Below are positions 16,411 to 24,740 of a stretch of DNA of 64,000 bases, piece by piece. The notes under the pieces are model-generated. The model saw only the letters and a program-made list of their open reading frames with translations. It did not search any database and had not been told where the DNA came from. Made by a program: the position numbers and the translations under genes. Location: contig NZ_WMEW01000003.1 in the NCBI RefSeq assembly GCF_009856355.1, forward strand, positions 167,693 through 231,692, given 5' to 3'. Numbering within the stretch: the stretch's first letter is position 1; each line of letters begins with the position of its first letter. Origin of the DNA: Halobacillus litoralis. GTDB lineage: Bacteria > Bacillota > Bacilli > Bacillales > Halobacillaceae.

Positions 16411-17727
16411 TCATTTGAACCCTGCGACGCGTTTCGCATACAGCATATTAGCCGTCCGGATACGGTTGGCAAAGTCTTTATCTCCTGTGAAATAAGCGAC
16501 AAAATCATTCGGATTCCGGTGGTTGATTTCAATCAGCCACACACGCCCCTCTTGATCTACACCGATATCAATACCTAGTTTACAAAAATGAAAGCCACAA
16601 TTTTCAATCACATTCGATGCATGGAGGGCCAGCTCCTCCATTTCCCGGATGAGGCCGGACACTTTCTGCTTATCGTTGAACATCTGTTCAAGCAGTGCCT
16701 CCGCAGGTTCGATTTTTCCACCTTGATGACGATTGCTTACGATATTCCCTTTTTGACTGTTTCTTCCCATCAGTCCAAAGCATACCCATCTCCCTTCTCC
16801 GTTTTTCACCATAACCGCCCGAAAATCATTGACTCTGTCATCATACTGAAGATCAAGAGCCTGCTGAACGATGAAGTCATTTCCTGAGAAAGCGTCCCTT
16901 AAGAAGACCAGCATCTCTGCAGATCGAGGGAAGAAAAGCTCTTCTTTCTCCTCCGAGTGAATATAATGCACGACCAGCCCATCCTCTTGTCGTATCACCT
17001 TCGCTACCCGCTTGCCCTGCATCCCTTTAACAGGCTTCACATAAACCGATCCATAGATTTCCAGCATTTCGAGAATATCTGCAGCGTCATGAAAGAATCT
17101 CGTATCCGGAAGGTACGTCTTCAAAAAAGAAGAAGATTGAAACCACGTATACATCTCCCATTTATTGAATGTCCCGGAATTAAATATTCGATCTCCGATG
17201 AATCTTCGAAAGTGCTTCTGCCATTTCTTTTTCAAAGGAACGCGTTTGAAGATGACCTGCGGAAACGGGTAAACACCGGCCTTCCAGCCGCCTTTTTCAG
17301 GGTGGTAGATATAGCCGGCCACGAGCTGTTTATCAACGTCTATGGCTTCATTGGAAAAAGCTATGACCGCTCCCCCGAACGAGGCATAATTCTTCACATA
17401 ACGACGCAGCCTGTGCAGCATTTCCTGTAAGCCTGCCAGCCGGTTCGATGCGACAATACCGATGATTGGACCGATGTGAACGATGTTTTCCTCACACCTT
17501 ATATCATAATGAGGCTCTAATGGAATCATCAGCCTATCAACCGCTTCCTCTGAAAAAATCATCTCATCCGTTTCCACTTGTTCAGATGTCCTAAGCGCCC
17601 CTCTGCACGTCTGCAGTCCAAATTCCCACGTGTAGACATGCCCGCTCGTCAGGCCCTTTTCCAAAGCGGAGGAAGGGTGGAGGGTTACCGACAGCCCGGC
17701 CTCTGTTCCTTTGTCCACTCGATACAT
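16411..17727 (-). CDS. YheC/YheD-type ATP-grasp protein (member 5, opposite strand)
   Basis: 438 residues from the ATG at 17725-17727, which follows AGGAGGAGACGT. An upstream extension of 28 codons lacks a site and is rejected. The N-terminal beta-rich domain contains VHIGPIIGIVASNRLAG. The ATP-grasp part has SVYVKPVKGMQGKRVAKVI, VNDFRAVMVKNGEGRW, NIVSNRHQGG, and CKLGIDIGVDQEGRVWLIEINHRNPNDF. All metal ligands are present. It is the closest in plan to member 3. It diverges from member 6, and about 107 bases lie between the starts. Confidence 0.88.
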   Translation of the reverse strand: MYRVDKGTEAGLSVTLHPSSALEKGLTSGHVYTWEFGLQTCRGALRTSEQVETDEMIFSEEAVDRLMIPLEPHYDIRCEENIVHIGPIIGIVASNRLAGLQEMLHRLRRYVKNYASFGGAVIAFSNEAIDVDKQLVAGYIYHPEKGGWKAGVYPFPQVIFKRVPLKKKWQKHFRRFIGDRIFNSGTFNKWEMYTWFQSSSFLKTYLPDTRFFHDAADILEMLEIYGSVYVKPVKGMQGKRVAKVIRQEDGLVVHYIHSEEKEELFFPRSAEMLVFLRDAFSGNDFIVQQALDLQYDDRVNDFRAVMVKNGEGRWVCFGLMGRNSQKGNIVSNRHQGGKIEPAEALLEQMFNDKQKVSGLIREMEELALHASNVIENCGFHFCKLGIDIGVDQEGRVWLIEINHRNPNDFVAYFTGDKDFANRIRTANMLYAKRVAGFK

Positions 17728-17834
17728 ACGTCTCCTCCTGTTCATTTTCCGGCTTCTTTTATATTTATGAATCACCGGAAAGAACATATCTTTTCTTCCT
17801 TTTTTACACATAGAATAAATGGAAAACCCGGGAG

Positions 17835-18926
17835 GTGGGAGACATACAGACAGACGAAACCATCGGCATCATCCTTCCTGCCAGCGTTTACGACCGCTTG
17901 GCAGACGGCAGGAGTCAGATCAATGTCCGCGCTTATCAGGAAGCCGCCGACCAGTTCAACTTGACGGCCGCCTTCTTCAAGGTAAAAGATATCAAACCCG
18001 GCAGGCCGACGATAAGCGCCTGGATCAAACAAGAAAATGGATATCATCAGATGACCATCCCTCTTCCAAAAGTCATGTATACCCGTGCTTTCTTGTCCAG
18101 GCGGCAGCAGAAGTTTCTAACTGAAAAAGGGATCCTTTTCTATAATCAAAAAGGCTTCAAGCACGACAAATACCGGATGCACACCATGATTGAGGAAGAT
18201 CCTGAGCTCCGGCACTGCCTGCCCCGTACAGAAAGAGCAGACAGGACCACTTTCCATACGATGATGAGAACCTATGATTCTCTTATATTGAAGCCGGTGG
18301 ACGGAAGCCTCGGGGCTGGGATTATGCACGTAGAAAAAGTTTCAAAGAACAGCTGGCGTGTGGAATTCCAGATGAAACGAAAGCAGTGGGAAACGAAGAC
18401 GTTCCAGCATGAGATTCCTGATGTGATTCTAAAAGCCTTCGAAGCCAGACCTTATCTGATTCAGGAAAAGATTCTGCTTGCCACCCATGAAGGCCGGCCG
18501 TTTGACCTCCGCGTCGTTGTCCAGAGGGACCATACCGGAGAGTGGGTGCTGGCAGGGATCTTATGTAAAGTATCACCGAGCACGGATCAGTTCATCACGA
18601 ATATCAGCCAGGGAGGAGATTCTCTGAGCTTTGATGAAGTGCTCACCAATCATCCTGACCTTCCGTTGGGTCAAACAAGGGACGTTATTGAAAAAACCGC
18701 CCTCCAGCTGGCCCGGCACATCGATAGGTACGCCAGACACATCGCAGATATTGCCTTCGATCTGGCCTTGGATGCTTCGGGGCGTGTGTATTTCATCGAA
18801 AGCAACTTCCGGGGGCGTTATGGAAACGTCCGTTATAAGGGGAAGCGTCTGGAGGAATGGAAAGCCAAGCATACCAACCCTGTCGGATACGGACGATTTC
18901 TATATGATCAAATGCAGCAGCCCTGA
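17835..18926 (+). CDS. YheC/YheD-type ATP-grasp protein (member 6)
   Basis: 363 residues if started at GTG 17835. That GTG lies inside the GGGAGGTGGGAG ribosome binding sequence, so initiation may really be at the ATA at 17844 (giving QTDETIGIILP..., aligned with the start of member 4). No other canonical start occurs nearby. Domains: a short N-terminal region, then SLILKPVDGSLGAGIMHV near residue 152, RPFDLRVVVQRD, FITNISQGG, and IAFDLALDASGRVYFIESNFRGRYG near 318. The sequence CATAGAATA at 17812-17820 resembles the -10 box of late sporulation sigma factors (SigE/SigK). That is a weak hint only. Confidence 0.85.
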   Translation: MGDIQTDETIGIILPASVYDRLADGRSQINVRAYQEAADQFNLTAAFFKVKDIKPGRPTISAWIKQENGYHQMTIPLPKVMYTRAFLSRRQQKFLTEKGILFYNQKGFKHDKYRMHTMIEEDPELRHCLPRTERADRTTFHTMMRTYDSLILKPVDGSLGAGIMHVEKVSKNSWRVEFQMKRKQWETKTFQHEIPDVILKAFEARPYLIQEKILLATHEGRPFDLRVVVQRDHTGEWVLAGILCKVSPSTDQFITNISQGGDSLSFDEVLTNHPDLPLGQTRDVIEKTALQLARHIDRYARHIADIAFDLALDASGRVYFIESNFRGRYGNVRYKGKRLEEWKAKHTNPVGYGRFLYDQMQQP

Positions 18927-18945
18927 GCCGGAAACCGGGTCAGGG
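18921..18945. terminator. Terminator overlapping two convergent stop codons
   Basis: CCCTGA-CCGG-AAA-CCGG-TCAGGG stem. The TGA of the plus-strand gene and the stop of the minus-strand GNAT gene both lie within it. The T tract is short (TTGTTT). Confidence 0.65.
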
Positions 18946-19323
18946 TTGTTTCCATTCCATACACGTGTAGCGCTTCCGTCTTCCTTTCTGCGTGAATCCG
19001 TACTTTTCATATATCGGACGGCTGTTTCTATTGCAGTACGCATAAACCCTATCCGTTTCCAAAGTAAGGACATGTTCCAGTCGTTTTTCAAACAGACGGC
19101 GGTACAACCCAAGTCCTCGGAATTCTTCAAGAACGAGATCACTTTTACATTTGACCCCGTATTTCGTCCTCCTGAAAGCACACACACCTGCAAGCCTCCC
19201 TTTGTAGTAGGCTCCAAGCCATACCGTTTTCCTCGTTTTCCTTAATTTCAGATGTTCCCTCTTGAAAGCACATTTCAAGGACAGGGCTTCTTCAAATGGA
19301 ATTTCCTTAATTAAGATGTCCAC
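18940..19323 (-). CDS. GNAT-family N-acetyltransferase
   Basis: 127 residues from the GTG at 19321-19323, spaced 9 bases from GGAGGAG. The frame opens further upstream without a site. The acetyl-CoA loop is visible as LVLEEFRGLGLYRRLFEKRL (R-G-x-G-x pattern), and the closing NRNSRPIYEKYGFTQKG is typical of motif B. The N-terminal half is basic. The substrate is unknown. It is convergent with ATP-grasp member 6 and could take part in the same modification pathway, but nothing in the sequence proves this. Confidence 0.8.
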   Translation of the reverse strand: MDILIKEIPFEEALSLKCAFKREHLKLRKTRKTVWLGAYYKGRLAGVCAFRRTKYGVKCKSDLVLEEFRGLGLYRRLFEKRLEHVLTLETDRVYAYCNRNSRPIYEKYGFTQKGRRKRYTCMEWKQP

Positions 19324-19383
19324 GCTGTGTACTCCTCCGCTTTTTAATACGATATTCCACAGCGAAGTCACATGCTTGGATGC

Positions 19384-19412
19384 ACAAAAAAAGACGCCTC
19401 TGTCGACGTCTT
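19384..19412 (-). terminator. Terminator of the small membrane-protein operon
   Basis: On the minus strand AAGACG...CGTCTT followed by T7, overlapping the stop codon of the 36-residue gene. Confidence 0.7.
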
Positions 19413-19521
19413 ATTCCTTCTTATTGATTTTCTTTCCCGCGATGTACATCCACATCGCTGCGTAGGCAAGGAGCAAAAGAACCAAAAACAATGGAACTGA
19501 CAGCAAATCACGAATGATCAT
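19411..19521 (-). CDS. 36-residue single-pass membrane protein
   Basis: ATG at 19519-19521, stop at 19411-19413. The product is one hydrophobic helix (LLSVPLFLVLLLLAYAAMWMY) between a short N-terminus and a basic tail (AGKKINKKE). The ribosome binding site is modest (GGGTGGGACAT). It lies 22 bases downstream of the CBO0543-type membrane protein gene, and a terminator follows at its stop, so the two probably form an operon. It could be a small accessory subunit. No family is recognised. Confidence 0.55.
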   Translation of the reverse strand: MIIRDLLSVPLFLVLLLLAYAAMWMYIAGKKINKKE

Positions 19522-19543
19522 ATGTCCCACCCATCCCCCTTTA

Positions 19544-20059
19544 TTATTTTAAGCTGTCCAGAGGAAACGGGAAGCATACATAAAACAGGACACCAATCGG
19601 AACAGCCAGAAGCAGAGCAAGCGCCGGACGCTTGTAATGTACCGCAAGGATGATAAACAACAGGGCATTCAACGGGATGTTGAGCCAGTTGTTCCATCCA
19701 TGATCATAGACATACATCCCTTTCATGGAAAACAGCCACTCAAGCGCTGTATAGAAACCAATCCAGACGGCAAAGTAAAAGATGCGGTTGGATTTTGACT
19801 TCGGCATCCGCTGTAGAAAAATGACCAGCCCGGCTGGACATATGATGAATGTGAATGCGAAATTGATGATCGAATGGTTCAGCCACTCTGCCGTAATTCC
19901 ACGGAAAGCCCACAATGTATGGTTGTAGTAAAAATAGTTATAAAGAAAATTAGCAAGCATAAAGAATAATACTGTTGGATACTGCCGGCGCCACTGAGTC
20001 CAGTCAATGAACCTCCAAGCAAACAAAACCCACACAATAATAACAAGCAGCAAATACAT
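19544..20059 (-). CDS. CBO0543-family membrane protein
   Basis: 171 residues with five or so membrane helices and many aromatic residues. Typical segments are WRFIDWTQWRRQYPTVLFFMLANFLYN near the start and GMYVYDHGWNNWLNIPLNALLFII near 115. Bacillaceae carry several paralogues of this family, some expressed during sporulation. No biochemical role is known. It is followed by the 36-residue membrane protein on the same strand. Confidence 0.75.
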   Translation of the reverse strand: MYLLLVIIVWVLFAWRFIDWTQWRRQYPTVLFFMLANFLYNYFYYNHTLWAFRGITAEWLNHSIINFAFTFIICPAGLVIFLQRMPKSKSNRIFYFAVWIGFYTALEWLFSMKGMYVYDHGWNNWLNIPLNALLFIILAVHYKRPALALLLAVPIGVLFYVCFPFPLDSLK

Positions 20060-20137
20060 TGTTCATCCACTCCAATGATCTATTACCATCATTGTCGTCA
20101 ATGAATGCGCCTTTTATACCTTCCTCCAGGGAAAAGA

Positions 20138-20812
20138 CTACGAATCTAGAAAAAACTTCGCGTGGAAGTAATCGTCGAAATAGCTGTCCGGCATTGTTTT
20201 AATAACCAAGTGTGGGGACTGCCCGAAAACAACGCTGTTGGGTGGAATCTCCTCATCCTTAATAAAGGACTCCGCGCTGACAATCGTGTTCCTGCCGATC
20301 CGGGAGTTCCCAATCACGACGGCTCCCGCAAGCAGGGACACTCTTTCATCAAAAACGGGATAAATATCATGATTATTGCCAACGGTAATGTGCTGGGAAA
20401 ACACAAAATAGTCCCCATAATCCGCCCTTCCGAGAAGGGTTCCGACCGGATGATCAAGAAAGAAGAGATCCGGAAGTTCAATTTCGTAATAAAGATCGAC
20501 AGCATTCAAAGCCTTATTCAAATAATAGATTCGGTCTGCCAGTGAAAACGCCTCATACTCCCGGACAACTCGCGATAAATAGTATAGAAATACCGTATAT
20601 TGTCCCGAATGAAAAGGATTGAAATAAACTTCTCCATCTTTTCTATAATACTTGTTCCGGCATTCGGAGAAATTTACAGCTGTTTTTTTGAGAGCTTTAC
20701 TGACGGCTGAGGCAAGAAGAATCCCTTCCTTCTGCTTATCATATAAGAATAAATGATCGAGCTGTTTTTCGACTAACCGGGTGATATCCCGGACCGCGAC
20801 CGCTGTTCTCAC
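20138..20812 (-). CDS. Hexapeptide-repeat (left-handed beta-helix) acyltransferase, CysE-like
   Basis: 224 residues from the GTG at 20810-20812, 8 bases after GAGGAG (an earlier GTG overlaps that site). The N-terminal half is helical. The C-terminal half carries hexapeptide-type turns: HPVGTLLGRADYGDYFVFSQHITVGNNHDIYPVFDERVSLLAGAVVIGNSRIGRNTIVSAESFI. His residues in the 'HPVGTLLGRA' and 'GNNH' positions resemble serine acetyltransferases. The acceptor is unknown. It stands alone between the small-membrane operon and the P450 gene, which is divergent. Confidence 0.75.
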   Translation of the reverse strand: MRTAVAVRDITRLVEKQLDHLFLYDKQKEGILLASAVSKALKKTAVNFSECRNKYYRKDGEVYFNPFHSGQYTVFLYYLSRVVREYEAFSLADRIYYLNKALNAVDLYYEIELPDLFFLDHPVGTLLGRADYGDYFVFSQHITVGNNHDIYPVFDERVSLLAGAVVIGNSRIGRNTIVSAESFIKDEEIPPNSVVFGQSPHLVIKTMPDSYFDDYFHAKFFLDS

Positions 20813-20888
20813 CGCTCCCACTCCTCATTCACAACATTTGTTTTACAATGTACGCCGCGGACACCAAGATATGCGTAAAGCAGGGGAT

Positions 20889-20917
20889 TTGTGAGCCTTT
20901 CCCTCATCCCTTATACT
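20889..20917 (+). promoter_or_regulatory. SigA-type promoter of the P450 gene
   Basis: -35 TTGTGA (20889-20894), 17-base spacer, -10 TATACT (20912-20917), 35 bases before the P450 start. Confidence 0.72.
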
Positions 20918-20951
20918 CCATATATAAGGGAAAATAAGGAGGAATTTGGAA

Positions 20952-22157
20952 ATGGGAGAAATGGAAACGTTGTATTCCTCACAGTTCAAAACAGGAGCCT
21001 ATCCGTTTTATGAAGATAAACGGAGGACGCAGCCCGTCTTCCCCATGTCTGAGGACAATGGGTATACATCCTGGCTTGTTACGAAGTATGACGATGTCAA
21101 AGAACTATTAAAATCCTCAAGCTTTATTAAAGACCAGAGCCGTTTATACGCCACTAAAGACAAACCATCCCCGGATCAGGGGCTGAATATTTTCGAGAAC
21201 ATGATGCTCGATGCCGACCCACCCGATCATACGAGACTGCGAAAACTCGTCCAGCCTTATTTCAACCCAAAGACAATCAAACTTTTAGAACCACGCATTC
21301 ACGAGATTACGGACGAACTACTCGCCGAAATGGAAAGTAAGACAGCACCGGTCGATTTAATTGATGATTTTGCTTTTCCGCTTCCGATTATAGTGATTAG
21401 TGAAATGCTCGGTGTGCCTGTTGAGGATCGAGAGAAATTCCGTAAATGGTCCAACACAATCGTAGCTGCCTCTGATAACATGGCGGGGGATTTCGTGGAG
21501 GATGTCGAAGCTTTCACCTTATACTTAACCGATCTCTTTGAAAAACGCCGGGCTCATCCCCGGGAAGACTTGATTTCCTACCTGCTCCAGACGGAAGATG
21601 AGGGCGACCAGCTGAGTAAGAATGAGTTGTATTCCATGGTTGTTCTGCTCATTATCGCCGGCCATGAAACAACCGTCAATTTAATAGGCAATACGATGTA
21701 TGCACTATTTGAACACCCCGATCAGCTCAAACGGTTAAAAGAGGATCTATCCCTTGTACCTCAAACGCTGGAAGAAGGCCTGCGTTTCTATAGTCCCGTT
21801 GATTTTTCTACAGCACGGTGGGCCGCGGAGGATATGGATCTTCACGGAGAGACGATAAGAAAAGGCGACTTCATTTTGGCCTCGATCAGCTCAGCGAACC
21901 GTGATGAAGCGAAATTCATTCATGCGGATCATTTCGATATTACCCGGCAGAAAAATGCTCATGTCGCTTTTGGTTTCGGGATTCATTTCTGCCTCGGTGC
22001 GCCGCTCGCGCGCATGGAAGGAAAAGCGGCTGTTGAAAAGCTGCTCCACACATTTCCAGATATTCACCTTGATTCCGAACGTGAGCTTCCGGAATGGCGT
22101 CCCGTCTTCCTGCTCAGAGGCCTTCAGTCGCTGCCTGTCCAGCTATCCTACAGGTAA
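20952..22157 (+). CDS. Cytochrome P450
   Basis: 401 residues from the ATG at 20952, 8 bases after AAGGAGGA (a TTG and a second ATG lie nearby). The product is soluble, of bacterial class I type. The I-helix oxygen-activation motif is AGHETT near residue 236. The K-helix EEGLRFYSPV carries ExxR, and the heme-binding loop FGFGIHFCLGAPLAR has the thiolate Cys near 346. It is similar in length and motifs to CYP107/CYP109-like enzymes of Bacillus that hydroxylate fatty acids or steroids. No ferredoxin or reductase gene is adjacent, so it must use general redox partners. Confidence 0.93.
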   Translation: MGEMETLYSSQFKTGAYPFYEDKRRTQPVFPMSEDNGYTSWLVTKYDDVKELLKSSSFIKDQSRLYATKDKPSPDQGLNIFENMMLDADPPDHTRLRKLVQPYFNPKTIKLLEPRIHEITDELLAEMESKTAPVDLIDDFAFPLPIIVISEMLGVPVEDREKFRKWSNTIVAASDNMAGDFVEDVEAFTLYLTDLFEKRRAHPREDLISYLLQTEDEGDQLSKNELYSMVVLLIIAGHETTVNLIGNTMYALFEHPDQLKRLKEDLSLVPQTLEEGLRFYSPVDFSTARWAAEDMDLHGETIRKGDFILASISSANRDEAKFIHADHFDITRQKNAHVAFGFGIHFCLGAPLARMEGKAAVEKLLHTFPDIHLDSERELPEWRPVFLLRGLQSLPVQLSYR

Positions 22158-22163
22158 TAAAGA

Positions 22164-22201
22164 AACCCAGGTCCGCATTTTCCGCGGTCCTGGGTTCTTT
22201 T
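22164..22201 (+). terminator. Terminator after the P450 gene
   Basis: AACCCAGG-T-CCGC / GCGG-T-CCTGGGTT stem followed by CTTTTT, 7 bases after the stop. Confidence 0.9.
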
Positions 22202-22346
22202 TGTTCTCTCTTCCTGTATTTCACTTTAATCCCTTCATTTCAGTGCACAGCACGTCCGGCAGCAAGAAGGTACTTCAAAGATCCCTTGTATCAAAAAAGT
22301 GACCATACAAAAAGACGCCTCAAGGAGACGCCTTTCCATCAACCAT

Positions 22347-23114
22347 TTATACCTTCCGCTGACGCAGGGCATAAAATACGGTAAGAACCAATAATAATCC
22401 GGCAAGAATATAGGCTGTATACACCACGCCCGGAACTCCTGCGCCTTCATTTTTTACAGCGATGCCAATAAACGCCCAGACGAAAACAAGTGGATAAATC
22501 CAGTCGTTCTGGCTGGTCATAAAGACTAAAGCAAGCAGGAACCCGACAATCAAAAGAAGGATCGTCCAGGCAGAGGCAGAAATCCCAAAGCCGTCCCATC
22601 CGATATACGTCAAGAAATAACTGATATTGGCAATCGTCGCGACACTGATCCATCCTAAGTAGACGGAAAAAGGAAGCCGCTCCCAAAACGAAGCTCCTGC
22701 TTCCTGAAGCTTAAGATAAAGGCGGATGAGCGTGAGCAGAAGGAGGAGCATAACAAGGACGGACAGGCCGAAGAACTCGTAATGCCACATGAAAATCCAA
22801 AAACTGTTCAACAGCGAGCTCAATACAAACAGGCCGCTCGTATTCTGGTACACCGGCAGATTTCTGCGGCTTTCCGGAAACATACTGAGCACCCATATGC
22901 CGAGTAATAAGTAAATAAGTCCCCATATACTGAACACATAGCCGGCGGGCGTGAACAGGACATCCAGCCTGTTCGATATTTCCCCTGTCGTCTGACCATT
23001 CAAAGGCAGTGCATTCGCCAACCCATTCACAATTACGACGAGGAGGAACGCAGCCAGATTCATCAGAAATTTCCCCATAACAAACATCCCTTCTATAAGT
23101 TGCTGATGTTTCAT
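22347..23114 (-). CDS. TspO/MBR-related tryptophan-rich membrane protein
   Basis: 255 residues with about seven hydrophobic segments. Two starts are plausible: ATG 23114 (GAAGGA six bases away) and ATG 23078 (AAGGGATG), which would give 243 residues. Segments such as LFTPAGYVFSIWGLIYLLLGIWVL and YLGWISVATIANISYFL resemble the longer bacterial relatives of TspO (tryptophan-rich sensory protein). The role is unknown. TspO proteins bind porphyrins and lipids, but that should not be assumed for this branch. It is divergent from the SDR gene. Confidence 0.75.
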   Translation of the reverse strand: MKHQQLIEGMFVMGKFLMNLAAFLLVVIVNGLANALPLNGQTTGEISNRLDVLFTPAGYVFSIWGLIYLLLGIWVLSMFPESRRNLPVYQNTSGLFVLSSLLNSFWIFMWHYEFFGLSVLVMLLLLLTLIRLYLKLQEAGASFWERLPFSVYLGWISVATIANISYFLTYIGWDGFGISASAWTILLLIVGFLLALVFMTSQNDWIYPLVFVWAFIGIAVKNEGAGVPGVVYTAYILAGLLLVLTVFYALRQRKV

Positions 23115-23299
23115 TATTATTCCTTCTCACCCCGGAATAAAACATATCCGTACCAACCAGAAAATAAATCCAAACGATTTTATATTTTCCTCTTGCGTTA
23201 GAGTTCACTCCAACCATTATAGTTACGTTGAACAATCCGGATTGATGATGATCAAATGATGCCACATGGATAAAGAGAGCCAAAACAATAAAGGATGGG

Positions 23300-24160
23300 A
23301 TGACAATGAATAAAAGGATTGCTGTTGTTACGGGAACTTCCTCAGGCCTTGGCCTTGGAATTAGTAAAGTCTTAGCAGAAGCAGGATGGAAGGTTTATGC
23401 AACGATGCGGAACCTCGATAAAGGAACACCGGTAAAGGATCTGCAGCAGTCAGGACTGGATATCGAACTTCTCCAGCTGGACGTACAGTCACAAGTGTCT
23501 GTAGATCAGGCTGTCCAAACCGTGATTGACGAAGAAGGCCGCATTGATTTGTTTATCAACAATGCAGGCATAGGCTTCATCCGCAACACCGAACAATCGT
23601 CAGAAGAGGATTACAAACGGATCTTTGATATCAACACATACGGACCGATCCGCTGCACAAAAGCCCTGCTCCCTCACATGAGAACACAGAAAGCAGGACG
23701 TATCGTATCCATCTCCTCTGTCGGCGGACTCGTCGGACAACCGATGCATGAAATTTACTGTGCGTCTAAATTTGCACTGGAGGGCTATTATGAAAGTCTT
23801 GCCACCTATGTAACCCCCTATTTCGGCGTTGAATTTATGATTGTCGAACCCGGTGGTATTGAATCGGAATTTGCCAATTCTGTTCTTGCAGACATTGAAA
23901 AGACAGGTGGATTTCCAAAGGACGAGTATGAACAGGTCCTCAACGATTTCATGGGACAGCGGGGGAATCAAGATTCAGGAGTGTTCCAGACGCCTGAAGA
24001 AATTGCCGAGCGCATGATGGTGGAATTAGAGAAAGACACCCTTCCCCTTCGGATGAGAACCTCGGAATGGTCTGAGGAATTCACGAAGTTGAAAACCTCT
24101 GCCGATCCAACCGGTTTGAAGCAGACCGCCATGGTTACTTCCAGTCTTCTCGGAAAATAA
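23300..24160 (+). CDS. Short-chain dehydrogenase/reductase
   Basis: 286 residues, ATG after AAAGGATGGG (a second ATG two codons on is also possible). Classical SDR: TGTSSGLGLGIS cofactor loop near residue 11, NNAG near 89, catalytic Ser in SISSVGG near 139 and YCASKFAL (Tyr/Lys) near 154. It probably uses NADP(H), judged from the basic Arg/Lys after the second strand (TMRNLDKG), though this is weak. The substrate cannot be told from the sequence. It is a single gene with its own terminator. Confidence 0.9.
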   Translation: MTMNKRIAVVTGTSSGLGLGISKVLAEAGWKVYATMRNLDKGTPVKDLQQSGLDIELLQLDVQSQVSVDQAVQTVIDEEGRIDLFINNAGIGFIRNTEQSSEEDYKRIFDINTYGPIRCTKALLPHMRTQKAGRIVSISSVGGLVGQPMHEIYCASKFALEGYYESLATYVTPYFGVEFMIVEPGGIESEFANSVLADIEKTGGFPKDEYEQVLNDFMGQRGNQDSGVFQTPEEIAERMMVELEKDTLPLRMRTSEWSEEFTKLKTSADPTGLKQTAMVTSSLLGK

Positions 24161-24165
24161 AGAAA

Positions 24166-24191
24166 AGACCATCCTGCACTCAGGATGGTCT
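24166..24191 (+). terminator. Terminator of the SDR gene (first of two near-identical copies)
   Basis: AGACCATCCTG-CACT-CAGGATGGTCT, 5 bases after the stop. A 25/26-identical copy occurs at 24696-24721, on the other side of the R2/R1 repeats. Confidence 0.85.
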
Positions 24192-24239
24192 CTGCTTGTA
24201 GAGAAACCCCTGTTTCTTTATAAGCTTTTTTCTTTCTTA

Positions 24240-24385
24240 CCGCCGGGAGCGAAAGCCCCTTCTCTTTCCGCGGACGAGCGGACGAGCGGACGAGCGCCCG
24301 AGCTTCCTCGCAAAACCCACGCTCGGCGATCTCGGACCACTCGTTCTTCCGCAGGAGTGGAAGAGGCACCGCTCCTTGGGGGTTC
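24240..24385 (+). repeat. R2 structured repeat, copy A
   Basis: GC-rich about 130-base element in a gene-free stretch. Conserved core pieces are TTTCCGCGGACGAG, GAGCTTCCTCGCAAAACCC, and CTCGTTCTTCCGCAGGAGTG. The ends pair imperfectly (GGAGCG near 24246 with GCTCC at 24371-24375). It contains three tandem CGGACGAG octamers (24270-24293). Related copies are at 32864-32988 and, inverted, at 46901-47025. Confidence 0.8.
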
Positions 24386-24555
24386 TCTAAAAATCGAAAA
24401 AGACTCTTCTTCATATTCCCGCAGGCAGAGGGCATCAGCGCAGCCCATGCCGTTCTTTTGAATCTGCTATGCAACGCTCGACTTTCTCTTTTCTCATACG
24501 GCATATCCACTTTCCTTCATTGTATCGCAGCGTAGTTTACCACAGGGACCGGCAC

Positions 24556-24637
24556 GAAGAGCGTTCGATGGTGACGCCTGCGGGAACAGCTGAGGCCGTG
24601 CCCGCGGCAGGCATCCGCCGATAAGCGGAACGTGCCC
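24556..24637 (+). repeat. R1 structured repeat, copy A (short form lacking the central hairpin)
   Basis: Shares GTGACGCCTGCGGGAACAGC and TGAGGCCGTGCCCGCGGCA with the four other R1 copies but lacks the roughly 55 bases with the central hairpin. Outer arms GGCACG (24551-24556) and CGTGCC (24631-24636) pair exactly. Confidence 0.8.
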
Positions 24638-24695
24638 TCTCAACACGACATGCGGACAACTCTAACTGGTTAACTCAAGCTTTTTCTACAGCCAA

Positions 24696-24721
24696 AGACC
24701 ATTCTGCACTCAGGATGGTCT
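24696..24721 (-). terminator. Terminator of the beta-helix gene (second near-identical copy)
   Basis: AGACCATTCTG-CACT-CAGGATGGTCT with A/T flanks, 19 bases downstream of the minus-strand stop at 24741. It differs from the copy at 24166-24191 at one base. Confidence 0.8.
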
Positions 24722-24740
24722 TTCTTCATAATTCGCGGCC

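Noticed and set aside
22300..22335. AGACGCC repeats downstream of the TspO-like gene as a terminator
   Set aside because: The two GACGCC units are in the same orientation, so they do not form a good stem.
24166..24740. Several 60-180 codon ORFs over the repeat block downstream of the SDR gene
   Set aside because: They translate R1/R2 repeats and terminators in GC-rich frames, have no ribosome binding sites and show low-complexity Arg/Gly/Ser composition.
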